The notes: generated from the letters alone by a model not told the origin. A stretch of 64,000 nt of DNA from Cellulomonas sp. Leaf395 (GCF_001424125.1 NZ_LMQI01000001.1:461688-525687), one strand, 5' to 3'; positions 8,782 to 17,572 are shown, counted from the stretch's first letter. Translations and numbers: made by a program.

Positions 8782-9696
8782 ATGGATCCGCGCACGCTCG
8801 AGACGCTCCGCGCGATCGGCACCCAGGGTGGGGTGACGGCCGCCGCGGCGGTGCTGCACCTCACGCCGTCGGCGGTGTCGCAGCAGGTCGCGCTGCTGCA
8901 GCGCGAGGTCGGCGTGCACCTGACGGAGCGGGTGGGGCGCGGCCTTCGGCTGACCCCGGCTGGCGAGGCGCTGGCCGAGGCCGCGATGGACGTCGCGGTC
9001 GCCCTCGAACGGGCGCGCGCCGCGTGCGACGAGTTCCTGGTGCGGCCGCAGGGCGTCGTGCGGGTGTCCGCGTTCCAGACCGGCGCCCAGCTGCTGCTGC
9101 CCGCCCTGCTCACCCGGGTCGCCCGGTCACCCCTGCTCGCCGGCATCACGCTCGAGTGCACCGACGAGGACGTCGCGCAGGACGACTTCGTGGCGCTGAC
9201 GGACCGGATGGACGTCGTCGTCGCCCACCGGCCCGACGACGGGCTCGGCTGGGCCGGCGGCGGGGCGGTCGAGGTGGTGCCGCTGCTGCGCGAGCCCCTC
9301 GACGTCGCGGTCCCCATCGACCATCCGCTGGCGCACCGCACCGAGGTCCACCCAGACGACCTGCGCGACCTGCCGTGGATCGCGGTGCGGGAGGGGTTCC
9401 CCGTCGCGACGGTGCTCGGCGCGGTCGGTGCGCGCTCGGGGTCGGCGCCCCGGATCGTGCACCGCGTCAACGACTTCCACGTGGTCGAGGCGCTGGTGGA
9501 GGCCGGTCACGGGGTGTCGCTGCTGCCGCGATACACGTTCGGTGGCGAGGGACGCGTGCGCCTGGTTCCCCTCGTCGGCGTCCGGGCGGGCCGGCGGATC
9601 GACGCGCTCCTGCGACGCGACCGCGCCGAGCGGCTCGTGGTCCGCAGGGTCCTCGACGAGCTCCGTGCCCTCGCGGTAGAGATCGGTACCGCATAG
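8782..9696 (+). CDS. LysR family transcription regulator
   Basis: A 304-residue LysR-type regulator. The winged-helix domain is at residues 1-60 (GGVTAAAAVLHLTPSAVSQQ, then LLQREVGVHLTERVGRG), followed by a linker helix and a two-lobe effector-binding domain to residue 295. The ATG is preceded at 6 bases by TAGCGT and has no ribosome site, so the message is probably leaderless. It is transcribed away from the EamA transporter; LysR proteins normally regulate such a divergent neighbour in response to a small ligand. The ligand cannot be told from the sequence. Confidence 0.92.
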   Translation: MDPRTLETLRAIGTQGGVTAAAAVLHLTPSAVSQQVALLQREVGVHLTERVGRGLRLTPAGEALAEAAMDVAVALERARAACDEFLVRPQGVVRVSAFQTGAQLLLPALLTRVARSPLLAGITLECTDEDVAQDDFVALTDRMDVVVAHRPDDGLGWAGGGAVEVVPLLREPLDVAVPIDHPLAHRTEVHPDDLRDLPWIAVREGFPVATVLGAVGARSGSAPRIVHRVNDFHVVEALVEAGHGVSLLPRYTFGGEGRVRLVPLVGVRAGRRIDALLRRDRAERLVVRRVLDELRALAVEIGTA

Positions 9697-9765
9697 CGGC
9701 CCGGCGTGTGCCCACGGCCCGCGGCGTGTCCGAATTCTGGGGTAGCGTCCTGCCCCCCAGTCCAG

Positions 9766-9771
9766 TACCGT
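9766..9771 (+). promoter_or_regulatory. -10 element for leaderless 71-residue gene
   Basis: TACCGT, 7 bases before the GTG at 9779; same geometry as the other leaderless genes in the window. Confidence 0.45.
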
Positions 9772-9778
9772 CCCGGGC

Positions 9779-9994
9779 GTGACACAGTCGTCGGACGCCA
9801 AGACCGAGCGGCTCCCCATCGTGGGAGCGCTCACACCGGCTCATCTCCCGATCCGTGACAACGGGGCCCAGGCGGTCCGGATCCGGGTCCGCGTCCCGCT
9901 CGACGTGCTCGAGGCGACCAGCGCCGGCCTGCGGGCGCTCGACGACCAGCGCCGCCGCGAGATCACCCGTACGCCGCCGCCGCTGCCGTTCTGA
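9779..9994 (+). CDS. Small protein of unknown function, 71 residues
   Basis: I do not recognise a family. The predicted product is hydrophilic, with a charged helical centre (RIRVRVPLDVLEATSAGLRAL) read here as RIRVRVPLDV followed by LEATSAGLRAL, and a proline-rich end (TRTPPPLPF). Support comes from the TACCGT element 7 bases before its GTG, the lack of any competing frame, and its fit in the gap between the LysR gene and the facing oxidoreductase. It has no ribosome site of its own. It could be a spurious frame in GC-rich DNA. Confidence 0.5.
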   Translation: MTQSSDAKTERLPIVGALTPAHLPIRDNGAQAVRIRVRVPLDVLEATSAGLRALDDQRRREITRTPPPLPF

Positions 9995-10012
9995 GGGCCT
10001 GTCGGAGCCCTC
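9993..10012. terminator. Weak bidirectional hairpin between convergent genes
   Basis: GAGGGC (9993-9998) and GCCCTC (10007-10012) with an 8-base loop fill the 20-base gap between the small ORF and the opposite-strand oxidoreductase. Confidence 0.4.
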
Positions 10013-10014
10013 TG

Positions 10015-10971
10015 TCAGGGCACCAGGACCAGCTTCCCCGCGGTGTGTCCCGCCTGTCCGGCACGGTGGGCGTCGGCGACGTCCGAGAGTGGATAGGTCC
10101 GCGCGACGCGGACGTCGAGCGTGCCGTCGGCGGCCAGCTCCGCCAGCTGCGCCCGAGCCGCTTCGCGCACGGCCGTCCCCGGGTCAGCACCGGGTCCGCC
10201 GCCCAGCGCTCTGATGCCCAGCTCACCGGCGCGCCCGAACCCGGCGATCGTCGCGATGCGATCGCGGTCGGTGACCACCGCGACCGACGCGTCCAGAGCC
10301 TCGTCCGTGCCGACGGTGTCGATGGCGACCGTGACCTCGCCGGTCTGCCGGGCCGCCTCGTGCACCCGCTCGAGCAGACCCTCGCCGTAGGCGACCGGGT
10401 TCGCGCCCAGGTCGCGCAGGTCGCCGTGGTGCTGCGGCGACGCCGTCGCGATCACCTGGGCACCGCGCAGGACCGCCAGCTGGACGACCATGCGGCCGAC
10501 CCCGCCCGAGCCGCCGTGCACGAGCACGACGTCGCCGTCGCGCGCGCCGGTCGCACTGAGCGTGTGGACCGCCGTGGCACCGGCAAGCAGCAGCCCGGCG
10601 GCCGCCGGCCAGTCGAGCTTGGCCGGCCGCCGCACGGTGACCTGCTCCGAGACGACGATCCGGTCCGCGTAGCCACCCGTCACCCGCCACGCGATGACCT
10701 CGTCGCCCGGGGAGAGCCAGCGCACCGAGGGGCCGACCGCGCTCACGACGCCGGAGACCTCGTACCCCAGCCGCATGGGCAGGTTCGCGGGGTTCGTGCC
10801 GTACACGCCCGCGTAGGCCTTCCAGTCCGTCGGGTTGACCCCCGCGGCCCGGACCTCGACGAGCACGTTGCCGGGCCCGGGGTCGCCCGGATCGACGTCG
10901 ACGAGGCGGAGGACTTCCGGACCGCCGTACGCGCTCGCGACGACGGCCCTGCTGGTGTGGGCCACCGGCAC
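10015..10971 (-). CDS. Zinc-independent quinone oxidoreductase-like MDR protein
   Basis: A medium-chain dehydrogenase/reductase of about 318 residues. The GroES-like catalytic domain comes first (AYGGPEVLRLVDV, then GYEVSGVVSAVG), followed by a Rossmann domain with VHGGSGGVGRMVVQLA binding NADPH. It lacks the cysteine cluster of zinc alcohol dehydrogenases, which places it with quinone oxidoreductases (QOR/zeta-crystallin group). The substrate is unknown. The start is uncertain: GTG codons at 10971 and 10980 both give a normal N-terminus, and the longest frame (to 11097) overlaps the next gene. No ribosome site or TAnnnT element decides it. Confidence 0.87.
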   Translation of the reverse strand: MPVAHTSRAVVASAYGGPEVLRLVDVDPGDPGPGNVLVEVRAAGVNPTDWKAYAGVYGTNPANLPMRLGYEVSGVVSAVGPSVRWLSPGDEVIAWRVTGGYADRIVVSEQVTVRRPAKLDWPAAAGLLLAGATAVHTLSATGARDGDVVLVHGGSGGVGRMVVQLAVLRGAQVIATASPQHHGDLRDLGANPVAYGEGLLERVHEAARQTGEVTVAIDTVGTDEALDASVAVVTDRDRIATIAGFGRAGELGIRALGGGPGADPGTAVREAARAQLAELAADGTLDVRVARTYPLSDVADAHRAGQAGHTAGKLVLVP

Positions 10972-11056
10972 ACTCTGCACCTGACCCAGGCCCCAGGGCC
11001 AGAGCCTGACCGGTCCGAGCGCGGCGATCACCCCGTCGGGTGACGTCCTCCCGGCG

Positions 11057-12979
11057 TCACGCCAGCGGCAGCCACACCCGCATCGTCGACGGTCCACGGT
11101 TCGCCCAGTCGTGGTAGGCGATCAGGGGAGCCACGGTCCGTGGCTCGTCCGCCCGCGGGGGCGGGGAGCCGTAGGGCCAGGCGTCGTCGGTCGGGGCGGC
11201 GGTGACGAGCGTGGCCAGCACCTGCCCGTCGACCTCGCGCAGTCCGGCGCTCAGGTCCAGCCGCACCGTCGAGACGTCGGCGCCGTCGAGGTCGACCGAT
11301 TCCAGGGCCAGCACCTCCGGACCGCGCTCGACCACCACGCAGCCGCGGACCGCGTCGATGCGGAGGTCGGGGCTGGACACCCGGGGGTCCATCGGCAGGT
11401 GCAGCTCGACGACGTCGCCCGCGGCGAACCGTCGGTGCACCGCGACCGTGCCGAGGGGCGCCCGCTGCACGCCGTCGGGAGTACGGAGCTCCGCACCGTC
11501 GGCCCACGAGGGGACCCGCAGCGTCAGCGTCCAGGGCCGGTCCTCCGTGGTCGCCACCCGTACGCGGACGACCCCGTCGCGCGGGTAGGCGGTCTCCACG
11601 TCGAGCTCCACGCGCCGCCCGTCCGCCAGCGTCGTGCGGATGCGGGAGGGCGCGTACTGGTGCAGCTGGAGGCCGTCGTCGTCGGTGGTCGCCACGTACG
11701 CCGCCAGGCTGGCCAGCGTGCGGGCAACGTTCGGCGGGCAGCAGGACACGGCGAACCAGGGTGCGCGGAGCGAGGACGACGCCCGGGGGCTCGCGACGTC
11801 GGTCGGCGGGACGCTCCCGGGCACCCGCTGGTGCAGCGTGTTGGTGTAGTAGAACGCGGTGCCCTCGTGGGACGGCGACGTGGCGACCACGTTGTAGAGC
11901 GTGCGCTCCACCAGGTCCGCGTACCGGGGCAGACCCTGGGCCAGCAGGAGGCGCCACGAGAACATCACCGAGCCGATGCCCGCGCACGTCTCGGAGTACG
12001 CCCGGTCCGCTGGCAGGACGAAGTCGTTGCCGAACGCCTCGCCCTCGTGCTGCGAGCCCTGCCCACCGGTGACGTAGGTGCGGCGCGCGACGGTGTTCTC
12101 CCACTGGGTGGTCAGCGCGTCGAGCAGGTCCGTGTCGTCGGTCTCGACCGCGACGTCGACCGCACCGGCGGCCAGGTAGTTGGCCCGCACGGCGTGCCCG
12201 CGCAGCACGGTCGCCTCCCGCACCGGGACGTCGTCCTGGAAGTACGCCCGGCCCAGCTCGATGTCGGCGAGGGTCCCGGTGCCACGGCGCTCCACGAACA
12301 GCGCGGCCTGGTCGAGGTAGCGGCGGTCTCCGGTGGCACGGCCCAGCTCAGCCAGGGCGGGCTCGATCTCGGCGTGCCCGCAGACCGACGCGATGCCGTC
12401 CGGACCGAACGCCTCGACCACGTGGTCGGCGGCGCGACGGGCGATCTCCAGCAGGCCGTCGTCCGCGTCGGGACGTGTCCTGGCCCGGGCCACAGCCGCC
12501 TGGAACAGGTGGCCGTAGCAGTAGAGCTCGTGGCCCCACTCCAGGTCGGAGTACCGCGGACGCTGCCCCGGCCGGCCGAAGGTGGTGTTCAGGTAGCCGT
12601 CGGCCTCCTGGGCGGCGGCGACGCGTCCGACGAGCGCGCGGAACCGGCCGTCGAGGGCGGCGTCGTCCGTGCGGCCGATCTCCCACGCCATGGCCTCGAG
12701 GAGCTTGTAGACCTCCGAGTCGGAGAACTCACGGCCGCCGCGGTCGAGGTCGGACAGGGTGCCTGCCGCCGCGGTGTCGAAGTTGCCGGTCCAGCCCTCC
12801 CGCTCCATCCAGTGCTCGATGTGCGCGAGGCTCGCGGAGCCGTTGACGGCCTGCCGCTGCGCCCAGAAGCCACCGGTGATCTGCACGTCGCCGAGCCCGA
12901 GCGGGCGCAGGGTGCCGTGCGAGGGGGCGACCGGTGCGATGGGTGTGGTGGGGGAGCCGGCGGTCGTGGTACTGGTCAT
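11057..12979 (-). CDS. GH127-type glycoside hydrolase (beta-L-arabinofuranosidase family, DUF1680)
   Basis: A 640-residue enzyme matching GH127 in length and order: an N-terminal alpha/alpha barrel starting GDVQITGGFWAQRQ, the motif ETCAGIGSVMFSWRL, and the metal/cysteine site SCCPPNVART at about residues 408-417, followed by beta domains. In the characterised family member the paired cysteines include the catalytic nucleophile and zinc ligands. There is no signal peptide, so it would act in the cytoplasm on imported oligosaccharides. The ATG at 12979 has AAGGG at a good distance; an ATG two codons earlier overlaps the stop of the permease gene. The start beyond 13000 belongs to another gene. 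Confidence 0.9.
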   Translation of the reverse strand: MTSTTTAGSPTTPIAPVAPSHGTLRPLGLGDVQITGGFWAQRQAVNGSASLAHIEHWMEREGWTGNFDTAAAGTLSDLDRGGREFSDSEVYKLLEAMAWEIGRTDDAALDGRFRALVGRVAAAQEADGYLNTTFGRPGQRPRYSDLEWGHELYCYGHLFQAAVARARTRPDADDGLLEIARRAADHVVEAFGPDGIASVCGHAEIEPALAELGRATGDRRYLDQAALFVERRGTGTLADIELGRAYFQDDVPVREATVLRGHAVRANYLAAGAVDVAVETDDTDLLDALTTQWENTVARRTYVTGGQGSQHEGEAFGNDFVLPADRAYSETCAGIGSVMFSWRLLLAQGLPRYADLVERTLYNVVATSPSHEGTAFYYTNTLHQRVPGSVPPTDVASPRASSSLRAPWFAVSCCPPNVARTLASLAAYVATTDDDGLQLHQYAPSRIRTTLADGRRVELDVETAYPRDGVVRVRVATTEDRPWTLTLRVPSWADGAELRTPDGVQRAPLGTVAVHRRFAAGDVVELHLPMDPRVSSPDLRIDAVRGCVVVERGPEVLALESVDLDGADVSTVRLDLSAGLREVDGQVLATLVTAAPTDDAWPYGSPPPRADEPRTVAPLIAYHDWANRGPSTMRVWLPLA

Positions 12980-12981
12980 CG

Positions 12982-13884
12982 TCATCCCTTGAGCGCACCC
13001 GACATGAAGCCGCGCACGTAGTGTCGTTGGAGCAGGAGGAAGAGCACGATGCAGGGCAGCGCCAGCACGACGACGCCCGCCTCGGTGGCGCCGTAGTCGA
13101 CGACGCCCTGCACCTGACCGCGCAGGTTCGACACCGCGAGCGGGAGCGTCATCTTGTTCGAGTCGTTGATGAGGATCAGCGGGGCGAAGAAGTCGTTCCA
13201 CGCCGCGAGGAACGCGAACAGCCCCACCGTGATCAGGCCCGGACGGACCGCCGGCAGCAGCACCCGCCACAGCGCCGAGAACGACGTGCAGCCGTCGACC
13301 ATCGCGGCCTCGTCGAGCTCCCGCGGGACCGACTCGAACGAGATCCGCATCATGAACGTCGAGAACGGCAGCTGGAACATGGTGAGCACCAGGGCCACAC
13401 CGACCAGCGAGTTCTGGAGCCCGAAGGTGTTGAGCAGGACGTAGAGCGGGATCAGCAGGGTCGCGTACGGGACCATGAGGATGGCCAGCGTGAGCAGGAA
13501 CAACGCGTTGCGGCCGGGGAACCGGAACCGTGCGAACGCGTACCCGCCGAGCGTGGAGATGAGCAGCGTGAGCACCACGCACAGGCCCGAGACGAACACG
13601 GAGTTGGCCAGGTACTGCCAGATGCCCGCCTGGTAGTTGGCGAGCGTGACGTAGTTGCCGAAGCCCCAGCCGTCCACCTGCCCGGTGCCCGGGTGCGGCG
13701 ACACGGAGGCCACCGACGTCCAGACCAGCGGGAACAGGAAGATCACGGCGAGCGCGCCGGAGAACACCCAGAACGGCGTGCGCAGCGCGAGGCCGGCGAT
13801 CGTCGTCGGCGGCGCCTTGCGGTGCGTCGGGGGGATCAGCGGGACGTCGGAGTCGGGGTGGTTCTGGACGCTGGCGATGGTCAT
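12982..13884 (-). CDS. Sugar ABC transporter permease (CUT1, MalG type)
   Basis: A 300-residue inner-membrane permease with six transmembrane segments. The coupling loop motif is ELDEAAMVDGCTSFSALWRV (residues about 190-209), and the family signature AWNDFFAPLIL follows. It is the second permease of the operon, 10 bases after the MalF-type gene, and its stop overlaps the GH127 gene start. This suggests that the imported sugar is the GH127 substrate, for example an arabinose-containing oligosaccharide. Confidence 0.92.
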   Translation of the reverse strand: MTIASVQNHPDSDVPLIPPTHRKAPPTTIAGLALRTPFWVFSGALAVIFLFPLVWTSVASVSPHPGTGQVDGWGFGNYVTLANYQAGIWQYLANSVFVSGLCVVLTLLISTLGGYAFARFRFPGRNALFLLTLAILMVPYATLLIPLYVLLNTFGLQNSLVGVALVLTMFQLPFSTFMMRISFESVPRELDEAAMVDGCTSFSALWRVLLPAVRPGLITVGLFAFLAAWNDFFAPLILINDSNKMTLPLAVSNLRGQVQGVVDYGATEAGVVVLALPCIVLFLLLQRHYVRGFMSGALKG

Positions 13885-13894
13885 CGTCGGCCCC

Positions 13895-14818
13895 TCAGCT
13901 CTCGTCCGAGCCGCGGAAGGCGCGGAGCTGGACCACGTTGATGAGCACGAGCGCTGCCAGGACGATCACGGAGAGGGCCGCGGCGACGCCCAGGTCGTTC
14001 GGCCCCTGGAACGCGACCGAGTAGATGAGCTGGACCACGGTGATGGTGCTGTTGTCCGGGCCGCCCTTGGTGAGGATGTAGAACTGCTCGAACGCCAGCA
14101 GCGACCCCGTGACGCACAGGATCGTGGTCAGCGCGAGAGTCGGCTTGAGCAGCGGGATCGTGATCTTGCTGAACGTGTGCCACCGGTTGGCGCCGTCCAT
14201 GCGGGCCGCCTCGTAGATGTCCCCGGGGATCGACTGCAGGCCGACGAGCATGAGCAGCATGTAGAAGCCCGCGTACCGCCACACGATGAGGAACAGGGTC
14301 GAGGCGAGGGCCGCGTCGGGCGAGCCGAGGAAGCTCCAGCCCATCCGCTCCATGAAGGGCGCCAGCGGTCCGGCCAGCGGCGAGTACAGGACGTAGAAGA
14401 GCAGCGACGCCGACGCCAGGCCCAGGGCGCTCGGCACCAGGAACGACGTGCGCAGCAGCCCCTTCCAGCGCGACGACTCCTGCACCATCAGCGCCAGGCC
14501 CAGACCGAGGGCGATCAGCAGGATCGTCGCCAGGATCGTGTACTTCAGGGTGAACACCACGGAGTCGACGAAGAACCGGTTGTCCACCGCGGCGGTGAAG
14601 TTGTCGGGGAAGTTGATCCCCTGGTCACCCGAGAGCAGCGGCCAGTCCGACGCGCTCATCCGGAACACGAGCACCAACGGCACCACGAAGAGGATGAGGA
14701 CGAACAGGGCGGTCGGCGACGCGTAGGCCCAGCCGCGCAGGCGGTGGCTGCTCTTGCGCTGGCTGCGTGGTGGGCGCGGTGCGCGCAGGGGTGGGGAGGT
14801 GGCCGTCTGGACGGTCAT
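13895..14818 (-). CDS. Sugar ABC transporter permease (CUT1, MalF type)
   Basis: A 307-residue permease with six membrane segments after a basic N-terminal tail. Family features are GWAYASPTALFVLILFVVP at the first helix and the coupling loop YEAARMDGANRWHTFSKITIP, quoted here as YEAARMDGANRW. The ATG at 14818 has a GAGAGG ribosome site; the longer frame continues into the hairpin spacer and is not believed. No ATPase gene lies in this operon, so it must borrow one, probably the MsmK-like ATPase at 26273-27400. Confidence 0.92.
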   Translation of the reverse strand: MTVQTATSPPLRAPRPPRSQRKSSHRLRGWAYASPTALFVLILFVVPLVLVFRMSASDWPLLSGDQGINFPDNFTAAVDNRFFVDSVVFTLKYTILATILLIALGLGLALMVQESSRWKGLLRTSFLVPSALGLASASLLFYVLYSPLAGPLAPFMERMGWSFLGSPDAALASTLFLIVWRYAGFYMLLMLVGLQSIPGDIYEAARMDGANRWHTFSKITIPLLKPTLALTTILCVTGSLLAFEQFYILTKGGPDNSTITVVQLIYSVAFQGPNDLGVAAALSVIVLAALVLINVVQLRAFRGSDES

Positions 14819-14854
14819 CGGGGTGCCTCTCGTGCGGGTGTCTCGGGCGGGGGA

Positions 14855-14918
14855 GGTGGGGTGCCGCTGCGCGCGGTGCGCCGTGCCCTGCAGCACTGCA
14901 GCGCTGCGGCACCCCACC
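14855..14918 (-). other. Large intercistronic hairpin between binding-protein and permease genes
   Basis: Perfect 13-bp arms GGTGGGGTGCCGC (14855-14867) and GCGGCACCCCACC (14906-14918) enclose 38 bases that themselves contain CTGCAG-CA-CTGCAG. It lies 9 bases after the stop of the solute-binding protein gene and 36 bases before the permease start, where stabilising or partially terminating hairpins set excess synthesis of the binding protein. Confidence 0.7.
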
Positions 14919-14927
14919 GGTCTCGGG

Positions 14928-16241
14928 CTACTGCCCGAGCACCGCCGTGATCTCGTCGTTGTCCGCGTCGACGTTCGCTCCGTCACCGAGGACCGCGCCG
15001 CGCACCAGGGTCAGCCAGGGGCTGCTCGGGGCGTTGAACGCCTGCTGGAAGTTGAGCGCGACGGGGGTGTCACCCTGGCCGGCGACCTCGTTGATGGTCA
15101 CCAGGCGGGGGTCCTTGGCGGCGTACTCGTTGTCCGCCAGGTCGGCGCGCGACACCACGTCGTTGTTCTTGGCCAGCACCTCGACCTGCGCGTCCTCGGA
15201 CATCATCCAGGACAGGAAGTTCCAGGCCTGAGCGGCGTTCTCGGAGTCCTTGGAGACTCCGATGCCGTCACCGCCGACGAACGTCGAGGCGCCGCCCTCC
15301 GGGCCGGGGATGCCGGCCACGCCGACGTCGAAGCCCGTGGTCGACGACAGCAGCGTCGCCGGGTAGAACATGAGGCCGACCTTGCCCTCGGTGAAGCCGG
15401 CGGTCCACGTCGGGCCGGCCTCGTCCTCGGACGACGGCAGCACCGCGCCGGAGTCCCAGAGGTCCTTCCAGGTGGAGTAGATCTCCTTGGCGGTGTCGCT
15501 GTTGAGCAGCGACTCGGTGCCGTCCTCGTTCATGACCTCCTCGCCGTCGGCCCAGACCGACGGGAACCAGGTGAAGACGAGGCAGCCGCCGCAGTTCAGG
15601 CCGGTCGCCGTGCCGTACGTGTCGGGCTTGTTCAGCGCCTGGACCGCCTTGGCGGCCTCGGCGTACTCGGCCATGTTCGCGGGTGCCTTCTCGGGGTCGA
15701 GCCCGGCCTCGGCGAACAGGTCCTTGTTCCAGAACAGCATCGACAGGTCCAGGACGAACGGCAGCACGTGCTCCTTGCCGTCGGCGGTGCCGGCGGCCAG
15801 GTGGCCCTTGTTGATCTCGTCCTTGAAGTCCAGGCCGTCGATCTGCTCGGTGAGGTCCTGGAACAGGCCCTGCTGCACCCAGTTGGGCACGTAGACGATG
15901 TCGGCGGCGAACAGGTCGGGCAGGCCGTCCGAGCCGGCGGCGGCGCCGACCTTCGCGACGTAGTCGTCGTTCGGGACGACGGTCAGCTCGACCTGGTTCT
16001 CGTGCGACTCGTTGTAGGCGTCGACCAGCAGGTTGGCCTGCTTCTCCAGCGGTGCGCGGGTCCACAGCGTCAGCGTGGTGCCGTCGTCCGTACCGTCGGG
16101 CCCGGCCTCGACGGCGGAACCACCATCGTCGCCGTCGGTGTCGTCCGAGCTGCTGCACGCCGCCAGGCCGACCAGCAAGCCGGCCGTCACGATCCCGGCG
16201 GCCAGGCGGGTGCCTGCCGACCGGGTGCGGGTGATCCTCAT
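14928..16241 (-). CDS. Sugar ABC transporter solute-binding lipoprotein (CUT1)
   Basis: A 437-residue extracellular sugar receptor. The signal peptide carries lipobox LVGLAAC with C29 for lipidation, followed by an acidic Asp/Gly-rich linker and a two-lobe binding fold (TTLTLWTRAPLEKQANLLVD at the start, quoted up to 20 residues). The GAGGAG ribosome site is 6 bases before the ATG. It is the first gene of an operon with two CUT1 permeases and a GH127 enzyme, and it diverges from a LacI regulator. Ligand identity is inferred only from GH127. Confidence 0.93.
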   Translation of the reverse strand: MRITRTRSAGTRLAAGIVTAGLLVGLAACSSSDDTDGDDGGSAVEAGPDGTDDGTTLTLWTRAPLEKQANLLVDAYNESHENQVELTVVPNDDYVAKVGAAAGSDGLPDLFAADIVYVPNWVQQGLFQDLTEQIDGLDFKDEINKGHLAAGTADGKEHVLPFVLDLSMLFWNKDLFAEAGLDPEKAPANMAEYAEAAKAVQALNKPDTYGTATGLNCGGCLVFTWFPSVWADGEEVMNEDGTESLLNSDTAKEIYSTWKDLWDSGAVLPSSEDEAGPTWTAGFTEGKVGLMFYPATLLSSTTGFDVGVAGIPGPEGGASTFVGGDGIGVSKDSENAAQAWNFLSWMMSEDAQVEVLAKNNDVVSRADLADNEYAAKDPRLVTINEVAGQGDTPVALNFQQAFNAPSSPWLTLVRGAVLGDGANVDADNDEITAVLGQ

Positions 16242-16392
16242 GGGCGTCTCCTCGTGCTCTTCGTCGAGCGGGTGCCGTCGTCGGCACCCCGGGGTTCATG
16301 GGGCGAAACCCTTTGTCGGCGCCTGCGGATCGGAGAGGGCGCTGCAGTCGGTCTTTCCTGGTACCTGTGGCGTCCTGACGTGCACGCCTAGA

Positions 16393-16408
16393 GGTTCCTC
16401 GTGGAACC
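16393..16408. promoter_or_regulatory. Inverted repeat in the divergent SBP/lacI control region
   Basis: GGTTCC (16393-16398), TCGT, GGAACC (16403-16408). One of several symmetric sequences in the 292-base region; others are GGTGCC/GGCACC at 16271-16288 and the two sites listed separately. Confidence 0.4.
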
Positions 16409-16429
16409 GACCCGATCCCGAAACGAGCC

Positions 16430-16441
16430 GAAAAGGTTTTC
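16430..16441. promoter_or_regulatory. Candidate LacI-family operator
   Basis: GAAAA-GG-TTTTC, a 12-bp symmetric AT-rich site in very GC-rich DNA. A related half-matched sequence, CGAAACCCTTTG, lies near 16304-16315 closer to the binding-protein gene. Pairs of CGAAA-type palindromes are usual targets of LacI repressors of glycan operons. Confidence 0.5.
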
Positions 16442-16491
16442 TGAACATAGGGCGGCCAGGGGTGGCGCGTCAACGGGTTCGTGCGGTTACA

Positions 16492-16505
16492 GTTCGATCA
16501 CGAAC
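16492..16505. promoter_or_regulatory. Second inverted repeat next to the lacI gene
   Basis: GTTCG (16492-16496), ATCA, CGAAC (16501-16505), 29 bases before the lacI start. Could be an autoregulatory operator. Confidence 0.4.
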
Positions 16506-16533
16506 GGCATTCGCCCACGAGGAGGTGGTCCCG

Positions 16534-17556
16534 GTGGCCCGCGCCGACCAAGCTCGCGCCGTGACGCTCTCCGACGTCGCGCGCCTCGCCGGCGTCTCCG
16601 TCGCGACCGCCTCGAAGGCGCTCAACGGGCGCGACCAGGTCAAGGACACCACCCGGCAGCGCGTCGTGGAGGCGGCCGAACGGCTCTCGTTCAGCCCCAA
16701 CCCGCTCGCCCGGGGGCTGCTCGCCGGGCGCACCGGCACCGTCGGTCTGCTGACCAGCGACCTCGAGGGCCGGTTCGTCATCCCGATCCTCATGGGCGCC
16801 GAGGACGCGTTCGGCGCCGGCAAGGTCAACGTCTTCCTCTGCGACGCCCGCGGGGACTCCATCCGCGAGCAGTACCACCTGCGGGCCCTGCTCAGCCGCC
16901 GCGTCGACGGGCTCATCGTCGTCGGCCGGCAGACCGACCCGCGTCCGTCGCTCGGGCACGCCATCCCCGTCCCCGTCGTCTACGCGTACGCACCGTCCGA
17001 CGACCCGTCCGACCTGTCGATCACCCCAGACAACGTGAGCGCCGGCCGCATCGCCGTCGAGCACCTGCTCGCGTGCGGGCGCACGCGGATCGCGCACATC
17101 ACCGGCGAGCGCGCCTACGCCGCCGCCCGTGACCGCGCCGACGGCGTCCGCGACGGCCTGCACGCCGCCGGGCTCGAGCTCGTCGGCGACGTCATGTACA
17201 GCGAGTGGTCCGAGGGGTGGGGTCGCGACGCGGCCGCCGTGCTGCTGGCCCGGCACCCCGACATCGACGCGATCCTGTGCGGCTCCGACCAGATCGCCCG
17301 CGGCGCCCTCGACACCGCCCGCGACCTGCACCGGACCGTCCCCGACGACCTCGCGGTCATGGGGTTCGACAACTGGGAGGTGCTGACCACCAATTCGCGG
17401 CCCGCGCTGACCAGCATCGACGCCAACCTGCAGCAGCTCGGACGGACTGCCGCGCAGCGGGTGTTCGCCGCCCTCGACGGTGTGGACACCGGGTCCGGGA
17501 CCGAGTACGTGGCCGGACGCCTGGTGATCCGCGGCTCGACCGTCGCGAAACGGTAA
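16534..17556 (+). CDS. LacI family transcription repressor of the glycan operon
   Basis: A 340-residue LacI/GalR protein. The helix-turn-helix and hinge occupy residues 1-65 (VTLSDVARLAGVSVATASKA, then LSFSPNPLARGL), and the rest is a periplasmic-binding-protein-like sugar sensor ending with LTSIDANLQQLGRTAAQRVF. The GTG at 16534 has GGAGG 8 bases upstream; the frame remains open far upstream into the divergent gene, which is not coding. It faces away from the ABC/GH127 operon and most likely represses it until its sugar is present. Confidence 0.92.
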   Translation: MARADQARAVTLSDVARLAGVSVATASKALNGRDQVKDTTRQRVVEAAERLSFSPNPLARGLLAGRTGTVGLLTSDLEGRFVIPILMGAEDAFGAGKVNVFLCDARGDSIREQYHLRALLSRRVDGLIVVGRQTDPRPSLGHAIPVPVVYAYAPSDDPSDLSITPDNVSAGRIAVEHLLACGRTRIAHITGERAYAAARDRADGVRDGLHAAGLELVGDVMYSEWSEGWGRDAAAVLLARHPDIDAILCGSDQIARGALDTARDLHRTVPDDLAVMGFDNWEVLTTNSRPALTSIDANLQQLGRTAAQRVFAALDGVDTGSGTEYVAGRLVIRGSTVAKR

Positions 17557-17572
17557 GACGGCGAGGTGTCCG

